A stretch of 26,709 nt of DNA from JAJDBU01 sp046756925 (GTDB taxonomy: Bacteria > Nitrospirota > Nitrospiria > SBBL01 > JAADHI01), in contig JBHHXH010000035.1 of assembly GCA_046756925.1 (NCBI GenBank), positions 1 through 26,709 of the forward strand, read 5' to 3'. The translations under genes and the position numbers were made by a program. This document shows, piece after piece, positions 14,719-21,027 of this stretch. Numbering within the stretch: position 1 is the first letter of the stretch; each line of letters starts with the position of its first letter. A model generated the notes under the pieces. That model was not told the DNA's origin. It did no database searches and was given only the letters and a program-made list of their open reading frames with translations.

Positions 14719-15840
14719 ATGTTTGAACATCGGGATGCCCTTGCCGAACTGAATCGACATATCCCCCTGCGCGAAAAACTCATTGCCGCCCACGGGTCCG
14801 TGAGCGAGACTTTTCCCTTTATCGTCCGGATTGCCGTCGCTGTTTACGATCCCGAAACGAAGGTCTTAAAGACCTTTTTGCACAGCAGTGGCGGCGATAA
14901 CCCCTTGGATCATTATCAAGCCTTGCTCGACGATGCGCCATCACTTCGGGAAATACTCGAGAAGGGCCTGCCGCGGGTCGTCAACAATCTGCTCACCTTT
15001 GAAACCGGAAGCCGAGAGCATACTCGGAGAATCGGACGTCAGGGTTACGCAGCCAGCTATACGCTCCCGATCTTTAATAACGGTGTGTTTCTGGGGTTTA
15101 TTTTCTTTAACTCGGATAAAACGGAGGTGTTCAACGAAAACGTGCTAGGCCAAATCGATATTTACGGCCATATGATTGCCTTGATGGTGATCAATGAACT
15201 CACTTCGATTCAAACGCTGGCCGCGGTCGTGAAGGCCTCCGGCCGTGTCACCCATGCGCGTGATCCCGAAACCGGAAGTCACTTGGATCGGATGTCCCGT
15301 TACAGCCGCTTGATCGCCAACGTTCTGGCTGAAAGATACGATCTGGACGATGGCTATATTGAGCATATCTTTATGTTCGCTCCCCTCCACGATATTGGAA
15401 AAATTGGAATCCCCGACCATATTTTACTCAAGCCCGGAAAACTGAATGAAGACGAAACAAAGGTGATGAAATCTCATGCGCAAAAGGGGCGTGAAATCAT
15501 TGACGACCTTCTCGACAAATTCGGTCTGGAGAATATTGAATATATCGATGTCTTGCGTAATATCGCGGAATATCATCACGAAACCATGAACGGAAGCGGC
15601 TATCCAAAGGGAATCAGGGGGGGGCAAATTCCTTTGGAAGCGCGCATTGTGGCCGTGGCGGATATTTTCGACGCGCTCACCAGCGCCCGTCCATATAAAG
15701 AAGCATGGACCAACGAAAAGGCGATTCAAGCGCTGAAACAACTTGCCGGGGCATCTCTCGATCACGATTGTGTGACAGCCTTGCTCGAAAACATGGATGA
15801 AGTTGAGCGCATACAAAAGCGCTTCAATGAAAACGTTTAA
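14719..15840 (+). CDS. GAF/HD-GYP cyclic-di-GMP phosphodiesterase
   Basis: The 373-aa cytoplasmic protein has an N-terminal GAF-like sensor (about 15-160) and a C-terminal HD-GYP domain (about 165-370), which in known members hydrolyses cyclic di-GMP. Likely metal ligands are present: DPETGSHLDRM, LHDIGKIGIPD (HD near residue 225), HHE near 285 and VADIFDAL. The GYP motif is there as NGSGYP, where the usual Asp before Gly is Asn. There is no transmembrane segment or receiver domain, so the GAF part probably senses a soluble signal. GGAGG lies 5 bases before the ATG. It stands alone between pntB and the convergent nap-like operon. Confidence 0.9.
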   Translation: MFEHRDALAELNRHIPLREKLIAAHGSVSETFPFIVRIAVAVYDPETKVLKTFLHSSGGDNPLDHYQALLDDAPSLREILEKGLPRVVNNLLTFETGSREHTRRIGRQGYAASYTLPIFNNGVFLGFIFFNSDKTEVFNENVLGQIDIYGHMIALMVINELTSIQTLAAVVKASGRVTHARDPETGSHLDRMSRYSRLIANVLAERYDLDDGYIEHIFMFAPLHDIGKIGIPDHILLKPGKLNEDETKVMKSHAQKGREIIDDLLDKFGLENIEYIDVLRNIAEYHHETMNGSGYPKGIRGGQIPLEARIVAVADIFDALTSARPYKEAWTNEKAIQALKQLAGASLDHDCVTALLENMDEVERIQKRFNENV

Positions 15841-15851
15841 GGATTGAAGCG
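15820..15851. terminator. Inverted repeat spanning the HD-GYP stop codon
   Basis: CGCTTCAAT (15820-15828) and ATTGAAGCG (15843-15851) pair perfectly over nine bases with a 14-base loop that contains the stop codon. There is no T-tract, so this is at most a factor-assisted or bidirectional end signal between the converging genes. Confidence 0.35.
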
Positions 15852-16100
15852 GGCTTCAGGTTGTGTCCGGATGATTTTGTGATTTCAGACAACCATTGCA
15901 CAGCGACCTTTCCTCCCGATTTCATCTTCTTCGCTTCCACCGGCAATACCCAAGGCATTCGCCTTGACGAGGGAACGTAAAAGGAACGCGCGTTGGCTGC
16001 CGACAGATCGCACATGAAGTTCCCCTTTTTTCGTCCACCCGTCGTCCTTTTCCAGCCGCAAGCGCGGGAACGCCGGCCAATTCACCAGGTGAAGGTGCAA
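15824..16100 (-). pseudogene. moeA: Frameshifted remnant of MoeA C-terminal domain
   Basis: Read on the minus strand, 16100-15951 gives 50 codons with FPRLRLEKDDGWTKKGEL and GSQRAFLLRSLVKANAL. A one-base shift at about 15950 then continues as VLPVEAKKMKSGGKVAVQWL in another frame until a stop at 15824-15826. Joined, this reproduces the pattern of the last domain of molybdopterin molybdenumtransferase MoeA (GS...LRSL..AN.L.VLPE......G..V.V..L). The rest of MoeA, more than 300 residues, is absent: directly upstream is the small membrane protein ending at 16103. It is therefore a 5'-deleted, frameshifted fragment, unlikely to work. Alternatively it could be a distant MoeA-like domain with a sequencing error, but the missing bulk argues against function. 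Confidence 0.68.
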
Positions 16101-16102
16101 TC

Positions 16103-16297
16103 TTAGAGGACCCCACGTTCTTTCAGTTCACCGATGACTTCTATAATGTAAAGTGTGGCCGCAATGGCGATTAAGGGCTGAGCGATAAAAACAAAAAGGG
16201 CCATCTGAAGCGGATCGGGCTTCACGATAAACCACACACTGATGAGATAGGCGAAGAAGATCATGATTGTTTTAGGGCGTTTTCGTTTCTCAATCAT
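16103..16297 (-). CDS. Small two-helix membrane protein of the nap-like operon
   Basis: This 64-aa protein has a basic start (MIEKRKRPK), two hydrophobic helices (about 10-25 and 31-52) separated by a Lys-Pro-Asp-Pro turn, and a charged C-terminus. Its ATG overlaps the stop codon of the tetraheme cytochrome gene by four bases (ATGA), so it is almost certainly translated with it. It is not recognisable as NapE or another named Nap subunit. A role in assembling or anchoring the NapA/cytochrome complex is a guess from position. Confidence 0.7.
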   Translation of the reverse strand: MIEKRKRPKTIMIFFAYLISVWFIVKPDPLQMALFVFIAQPLIAIAATLYIIEVIGELKERGVL

Positions 16298-16923
16298 CGG
16301 TCATCCGTTTTGGTGGATACTGATTGCGCCGGCAGGGCATCCCGTTCCGCGGGAGAGGGATGGGGAAATCCATGACAATGCGTGCAATGGGTTTGGTTCT
16401 TTTCGAGCCGTTTCCGAAGTGTATGATGACTTTTAATCCCCTCGAACTTCACGGTGCCCCGGTGGCATTGCAGGCAGTTATCGTTATTGAAACGGCCCCG
16501 GAAGCGGATCGGCAGACCATAAGTCTTCAGGGTGTATTTCACCAGGTGGCGGAAGCCGTCGAGCTTTGCCTTGATCGTGCCGTTCAACCCGTAATCTTTA
16601 TGACAAGTAAAACACTGACGCGACGCAATCCAGCGATGCTTGTAGTGACGCGCCGCGAGGGTCGTGCTTTCCGGGTCGATCATATCTTTGGCCATCGGCG
16701 CCATCACATGGCAACTGAGACAACTGGACACTTTCTGGGACCCTTCGAAGACATGGTAATTCCCTAGCCCGATCGTAAAGAGCGGGAAGAGCAGAAAGAC
16801 GAGCGGCGCAAGCCGTTTGTAATTGGGGGAATAATAGGCCGAACGGCCGAGCATGAGGCAGAGGATTAATCCGCATAAAATTACGGAAACGCCGAGAATC
16901 TTGATGGCTGTAGTCATCTCCAT
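16294..16923 (-). CDS. Tetraheme cytochrome c, NapC/NrfH-type quinol dehydrogenase
   Basis: The 209-aa protein carries four CxxCH haem sites at residues 68-72, 104-108, 150-154 and 180-184. The first is CLSCHVM, the CxxCHxM form that in NrfH-like quinol dehydrogenases supplies an unusual Met ligand. Two hydrophobic segments precede the haems (about 8-26 and 38-55), one more than classic NapC. It should sit in the inner membrane with haems on the periplasmic side and move electrons from menaquinol or ubiquinol to the molybdoenzyme encoded one base upstream. The ATG at 16923 follows GGGGGCGG at the end of the upstream gene. No NapB diheme subunit is encoded nearby. Confidence 0.88.
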   Translation of the reverse strand: MEMTTAIKILGVSVILCGLILCLMLGRSAYYSPNYKRLAPLVFLLFPLFTIGLGNYHVFEGSQKVSSCLSCHVMAPMAKDMIDPESTTLAARHYKHRWIASRQCFTCHKDYGLNGTIKAKLDGFRHLVKYTLKTYGLPIRFRGRFNNDNCLQCHRGTVKFEGIKSHHTLRKRLEKNQTHCTHCHGFPHPSPAERDALPAQSVSTKTDDR

Positions 16924-16924
16924 C

Positions 16925-19174
16925 TTAGGCCGCCCCCTTCGCGATCCGGACAGCAGTGACCTTGAATTCCGGCTGTTTGGAAGTGGGATCGGTGTAGGGC
17001 GCGACCACTTGATTGATCAGCCGCTTCGAATCAAAAAACGACGCAAAGATGACTCCCGCCTTTGGCGAATCCGTGACAAGGGCCTCCATCGTCAATTCGC
17101 CAAATTCGGAGACCACCTTGACCCGGTCGCCAGACGCGATCCCATAGCGATGGGCGTCTTGTAGATTCATCTCGAACCTTGCGCGTCCGCTTGCGCGGGA
17201 AAGTTCCTCGACCTTGTCTGTAATCGTTCCGCTATGCCACTGTTCCAAGACCCGTCCCGTGGTCAAAAGCAGTGGGTACTCCTCTGTGGGTCTTTGCGGG
17301 GAAGGAAGATAGGGCCTTAAAAACACCACTGCTTTTTCGTCCGCCTTGCCATAGAAAGCAATCCTTTTCCCGTGCGGGACGAGGGGATCGTCGCCGCCCA
17401 CGAAACGCCGTTTCGTGCCGGGATGATCCTCAGAGGGGCAGGGCCATTGCAGCCCCCGCTCCTTTTTTAAGCGTGTATAGGTCATGCCGCTAAAATCGTA
17501 TTTGCTGCCGGCGGAAAATTGCCGCCATTCGTTCCACACGGCCTCGGGACTTTGGGCGGTGATGATGTGGTCCAGCTTGAGGCGCTTGGCCAGATCGACC
17601 AGGATGTCCAAATCGGAGCGCGTCTCTCCGGGGGAATCGACCAATTTTTCCAAAAGCTGATAACGCCGTTCGGTCTGTCCGAAAACCCCTTCCTTCTCGA
17701 CCCAAAGCGCCGCCGGCAGGGCTACATCGGCGATTTCCAAAGTGCGCGCGTCTTCGAATGCCTCTGACACGCAGACAAAACAATCCTTCGCCTTGTCCCG
17801 GAAAGCCGTCACGTTCGGCAGGGTCTGCATGGGGTTGCTCCCCATAATGAGCGCGGCGCCCACACGGCCGTCCCCCATCGCCTTAAAAAGTTCCATCGCA
17901 TGGAAGCCCGGTTTCGAATGAAGGCTGCCGGGCGGCAGCTTCCAGAGCCTTTCGACCTCCGCACGGTGTTTCGGGTTTTTAATCAGGCGGCCCGCAGGGA
18001 GAAGATGGGCGAGGCTGCCCGTGTCCCGGACACCGCCGCAAGCATTGCCCTGCCCGGTCAGGGACAGGGGCGTGGCGCCGGGACGGCAAATGTGACCCGT
18101 CATCAGATGAAGGTTGTGGAGGGAATTGTTCAGAAAGGTTCCCTGCGTCCGCTGGTTGATGCCCATGGTCCAAAGCGACATCGTGGCCTCGGATTGTGCG
18201 AAGAGATAGGCGGCCTCCCGGATCTGAGATGGGGCGATCCCCATCTCGGCCGCCACCTTCTCGGGGGCATAGTCCCGCAAGAAGTGCTTGTAACCTTCAA
18301 GGTCCGTCGAAGCTTCACCTGTATCAAACCGGCAATGCGCTTCGATAAAGGCCCTGTCTATCAAGCCGTCCTCGACAATGACATGGGCCATGGCGTTGAG
18401 GAGGAGGAGATCCGTGCCCGGCTGGACCTGAATGAAATGATCCGCATAGGATGCCGTCTTTGTCCGACGGGGATCGACGACGATCAGCTTCACGCGTTGA
18501 TTCTGACGCTTCCGAAGAAGGATTCGTTCGAAGAGCACCGGATGGCACTCGTAGGAATTGGCCCCGATCAAAAAGAAACAGGTGGCCTCTTCAATGTCTT
18601 CGTAGCATCCCATCGGTTCGTCCTTTCCAAAGGTCTGGACGTAACCGACGGCGGCGCTGGCCATGCAGAGACGGGGATTCCCGTCGACATTGTTGCTTTT
18701 CAGGCCCGCCTTGAAGAGCTTGTTGGCCGTGTAGCTTTCTTGCGTATAGAGTTGGCCGGAACCGTAAAAGGCCACCCCCTGGGGTCCCTTTTCATCGAGG
18801 GTTTTCCGGAAGGTCTCGGCCACCTTCGTCATGGCCTCGTCCCAGGTGGCCCGCTCCAGTTGTCCGTTGCGGCGGATCATCGGATATTGAAGGCGGCCGG
18901 GCAGCGTGGGAAGCTCGGCCAGCATCGCGCCTTTAACGCAGACCTTGCCCTTATTGTGGGCCTGGTCGTCCCCCTTGACCTCGACGACCTTGCCGTCGCG
19001 GAGCCCGACCAGCACCCCGCAGCCGACCCCGCAAAAACGGCAAACATTTTTCCGCCAGCTTTGCGCCAGGACTGGTGAGGCCGCGGGAACACAGGCGGAC
19101 AGGGCACTCATCCCACTCAGACTCAAGGTCCCCAGACCCAGCAGTTTTAAGGCTTCTCGGCGGGTTAAATCCAT
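16925..19174 (-). CDS. napA: Periplasmic nitrate reductase-type molybdoenzyme (NapA-like)
   Basis: This Tat-exported molybdopterin oxidoreductase (749 aa) is most like monomeric NapA, which reduces nitrate to nitrite. The N-terminus has the twin-arginine motif TRREALK and a hydrophobic stretch, then a [4Fe-4S] site at Cys45, Cys48, Cys52 and Cys79. Cys170 in NPRLCMASAAVGY is the expected molybdenum ligand, as in NapA and unlike the Asp of NarG. MGINQRTQGTFLNNSLHNLH and GQGNACGGVRDTGSLAHLL are strongly NapA-like. An LSAC lipobox ends at residue 28, so the enzyme may be a lipoprotein rather than soluble; a SPase I site (VLAQ, 38) is also possible. ATG 19174 is chosen over GTG 19180 because AGGGG lies 5 bases upstream. 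Other substrates cannot be ruled out. Confidence 0.9.
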   Translation of the reverse strand: MDLTRREALKLLGLGTLSLSGMSALSACVPAASPVLAQSWRKNVCRFCGVGCGVLVGLRDGKVVEVKGDDQAHNKGKVCVKGAMLAELPTLPGRLQYPMIRRNGQLERATWDEAMTKVAETFRKTLDEKGPQGVAFYGSGQLYTQESYTANKLFKAGLKSNNVDGNPRLCMASAAVGYVQTFGKDEPMGCYEDIEEATCFFLIGANSYECHPVLFERILLRKRQNQRVKLIVVDPRRTKTASYADHFIQVQPGTDLLLLNAMAHVIVEDGLIDRAFIEAHCRFDTGEASTDLEGYKHFLRDYAPEKVAAEMGIAPSQIREAAYLFAQSEATMSLWTMGINQRTQGTFLNNSLHNLHLMTGHICRPGATPLSLTGQGNACGGVRDTGSLAHLLPAGRLIKNPKHRAEVERLWKLPPGSLHSKPGFHAMELFKAMGDGRVGAALIMGSNPMQTLPNVTAFRDKAKDCFVCVSEAFEDARTLEIADVALPAALWVEKEGVFGQTERRYQLLEKLVDSPGETRSDLDILVDLAKRLKLDHIITAQSPEAVWNEWRQFSAGSKYDFSGMTYTRLKKERGLQWPCPSEDHPGTKRRFVGGDDPLVPHGKRIAFYGKADEKAVVFLRPYLPSPQRPTEEYPLLLTTGRVLEQWHSGTITDKVEELSRASGRARFEMNLQDAHRYGIASGDRVKVVSEFGELTMEALVTDSPKAGVIFASFFDSKRLINQVVAPYTDPTSKQPEFKVTAVRIAKGAA

Positions 19175-19203
19175 GACCACCCCTAAATGGATTTCTTGCG
19201 TAA

Positions 19204-19212
19204 ATTATACCA
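19204..19212 (-). promoter_or_regulatory. Extended -10 promoter of the nap-like operon
   Basis: On the minus strand TGGTATAAT (TG, one base, perfect TATAAT) lies at 19212-19204, an extended -10 element that can work with a poor -35; the hexamer 17 bases upstream is weak. The predicted start near 19197 gives a leader of only about 23 bases, which includes the AGGGG ribosome binding site of napA. Confidence 0.55.
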
Positions 19213-19400
19213 CTGAGATTAAAAAAGATGAGAAAGTAATCAGAAAAAAAGAAACGATTATTAAAATTAGGAAAGGTGAATTTCCTTGCTTTCTACTTTT
19301 TATAGAATATGTGAATGCTTGGCCTCAGGCAAAACCAAGCCGGCGTTTGCGAGCCACTCGTCTCCCGCACCCGATTGGAATGGTCATGAAGACACGGATC

Positions 19401-19417
19401 AAAAATCCTGTTTCAGG
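19401..19417 (-). terminator. Weak hairpin after the universal stress gene
   Basis: On the minus strand CCTG-AAA-CAGG (19417-19407) is followed by ATTTTT. The stem is only four base pairs, so this would be a weak terminator about 65 bases past the stop codon of the stress protein. Confidence 0.25.
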
Positions 19418-19480
19418 GGTGCTTTGCTTGTGCGAGCGGTCTCATTCTCCCTCAGCCCATGTCTCCCAGGGATACATTTT

Positions 19481-19975
19481 TTAACCTTGCCGATCATGCG
19501 TCGGCACGACGAGGACCGGACACGCGGCTTGCCTCAAAACCCCCTCGCTGACACTGCCCATAAGCATCTTATATACCGCTCCATGCCCATGGGAGCCGAT
19601 GACAATCATATCGGCATGTAATTTTTCGGCTTCTTGAAGGATTGCTTTGACGATCGTTCCTTGTATCAGCAAAGCAGTCGTCTCCATACCCATTTTTCGA
19701 ATCGTTTCCGCCTCTTTTTGCAGTTCGCGATGCTCGCTGTGAAATTTTTTCGCGATTTGGCTACGGAGCGTTTTTGGATCGGGTCCATAGTCGACATAAC
19801 CCGAGCCATAATCGACATAGTTTCCCACATAACCCATAAAGCCGGGTTTCGGCTCCGCAACGTGAAGCAACCAGACCTTCGCCGACAAGACAGAGGCAAT
19901 GGATTTGACTTCATCCAGTATTTTTCCCGTGTTTTCCGAAAAATCGACCGCCGCCAAAATGTTCATTTTAAACAC
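19481..19975 (-). CDS. Universal stress protein (UspA family)
   Basis: The 164-aa cytoplasmic protein begins NILAAVDFSE, the standard opening, and carries the ATP-binding signature G-x2-G-x9-G-S exactly (Gly127, Gly130, Gly140, Ser141), followed by CPVLVVP. It is therefore likely an ATP-binding Usp. A Tyr/Gly-rich insertion near 46-64 contains YVDYG twice, and accounts for the extra length over the usual 140-150 residues. The GTG at 19975 has GAGAAG six bases upstream; the ATG at 19966 is the alternative start. It sits between the nap-like operon and the NYN gene on the same strand, so readthrough is possible, but the role is not set by context. Confidence 0.9.
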   Translation of the reverse strand: MFKMNILAAVDFSENTGKILDEVKSIASVLSAKVWLLHVAEPKPGFMGYVGNYVDYGSGYVDYGPDPKTLRSQIAKKFHSEHRELQKEAETIRKMGMETTALLIQGTIVKAILQEAEKLHADMIVIGSHGHGAVYKMLMGSVSEGVLRQAACPVLVVPTHDRQG

Positions 19976-20081
19976 ACTTTTCTTCTCTCAAACGTCCCAA
20001 CCGTTCTTCCCTCTGACCTTCTCTCTATGGACGGGGTTCCATAGAGATGCACGTTTCGACCTCGCTGCTTTCTTTCTACTT

Positions 20082-20816
20082 TTATTTCTTCCGCCTATCT
20101 TTTAGGTAGACCGCCTTCGATTGCCCGTCGCCCACGGGTCTTTCCTCTATTTCGAATAGTTTGGTCGATGCAACGAGTTCGCCCAACTTTTTGTAACCAT
20201 AGTTTCGAGGATCGAACTCCGGAGACTGTTTTGCGATATTTCCACCCACGGGCGCCAGGTGCGCCCACCCACTGTCATCGGAAGACGCTTCGACGGCGTT
20301 CCTCAACAGATTGACCAGTTTGGTATCTTGTTTGAGTTCGTTGGACGAACGCCGTTTGATGGTTTCGGCATCGTCCTTCGGCCGCAGTAGTTCGGTATAG
20401 ATGAATTTATCGCAGGCCGACACAAATGCATCCGGCGTTTTCCGTTCCCCAAAGCCATACACGAGCAGCCCCGATTCCCGGATTCGAGATGCCAGCTTTG
20501 TAAAATCGCTGTCGCTCGAGACGATACAAAATCCGTCGAACTGATTCGTATAGAGCAAATCCATGCCGTCGATAATCATGGCGCTATCGGTCGCATTCTT
20601 GCCTTTGGTATAACCGAATTGCTGCATGGGCTGAATCGAGTGCTGGAGTAACACATCCTTCCAGCCTTTTAATCCCGGCAGGGTCCAGTCTCCATAGATT
20701 CTTTTGACATTGGCCGTTCCGTATTTCGCGACTTCCGCCAACAGACCATCGATGATCGCCGGTTGGGCGTTTTCCGCATCGATGAGCACCGCCAACTTTT
20801 CCGATCGATCGTTCAT
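20082..20816 (-). CDS. NYN-domain putative RNase with C-terminal LOTUS/OST-HTH domain
   Basis: The 244-aa protein has an N-terminal NYN (PIN-like, LabA/DUF88) nuclease domain, residues about 7-142, with the acidic residues Asp13, Asp77, Asp102 and Asp104 (LIDAEN, NATDSAMIIDG, SSDSDFT). A winged-helix LOTUS/OST-HTH domain follows (about 164-240, GWAHLAPVGGNI, FDPRNYGYKKLGELV, FEIEE). The combination is known in bacteria and is thought to act on RNA, with the LOTUS part binding RNA; the target is unknown. AAGG lies 7 bases before the ATG. A plausible promoter is at 20912-20940. It is divergent from dnaE. Confidence 0.92.
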   Translation of the reverse strand: MNDRSEKLAVLIDAENAQPAIIDGLLAEVAKYGTANVKRIYGDWTLPGLKGWKDVLLQHSIQPMQQFGYTKGKNATDSAMIIDGMDLLYTNQFDGFCIVSSDSDFTKLASRIRESGLLVYGFGERKTPDAFVSACDKFIYTELLRPKDDAETIKRRSSNELKQDTKLVNLLRNAVEASSDDSGWAHLAPVGGNIAKQSPEFDPRNYGYKKLGELVASTKLFEIEERPVGDGQSKAVYLKDRRKK

Positions 20817-20911
20817 TTTATCGCCTTTAAGGTCCTGTTGATCCTGACTGATAACGGATCAGCGTGTCTTTTATATGACTATCATACCGAAATAGTGGTT
20901 TCTTTTTCACC

Positions 20912-20940
20912 TTTATACCGACTTATTCATTTTATCGCAA
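20912..20940 (-). promoter_or_regulatory. Promoter of the NYN-LOTUS gene
   Basis: On the minus strand TTGCGA (20940-20935) and TATAAA (20917-20912) are 17 bases apart (four and five matches of six). The predicted leader is about 90 bases and contains the dyad CTGAT/ATCAG (20848-20862). A second, weaker pair GTGAAA/TATGAT (20910-20881, 18-base spacer) overlaps just downstream. Confidence 0.5.
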
Positions 20941-20992
20941 CTCGCACGCACAAGCCGTGGATCTTGTACGGCGACAGCCCCTTTCTTTTACC

Positions 20993-21021
20993 TTGACGAT
21001 TCTAAGAGAGCGATCTAAAAT
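20993..21021 (+). promoter_or_regulatory. Sigma-70 promoter predicting a leaderless dnaE transcript
   Basis: TTGACG (20993-20998) and TAAAAT (21016-21021) are separated by the ideal 17 bases, each with five of six consensus matches. Counting from the -10 element, +1 falls on 21028, the A of the dnaE ATG. No Shine-Dalgarno precedes that ATG, which agrees with leaderless translation. Confidence 0.6.
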
Positions 21022-21027
21022 GACGGC

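Larger units (their letters stand above)
19175..19480. other. Intergenic region upstream of the nap-like operon
   Basis: About 306 bases between napA (start) and the universal stress gene (end). It holds the extended -10 promoter for the nap-like operon (19204-19212), a dyad AGGAAA/TTTCCT (19269-19274 with 19281-19286) about 60 bases above that promoter which may be an operator, and a weak minus-strand hairpin after the stress gene (19401-19417). No FNR-type TTGAT-N4-ATCAA site was found. No gene recognised. Confidence 0.5.

Noticed and set aside
17900..19078. 392-codon open frame on the plus strand
   Set aside because: It is antisense to napA, whose motifs are unmistakable; no ribosome binding site or family pattern. 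A shadow of GC-rich codons.
19286..19621. 111-codon open frame on the plus strand
   Set aside because: Overlaps the end of the universal stress gene in antisense and has no start signal or pattern.
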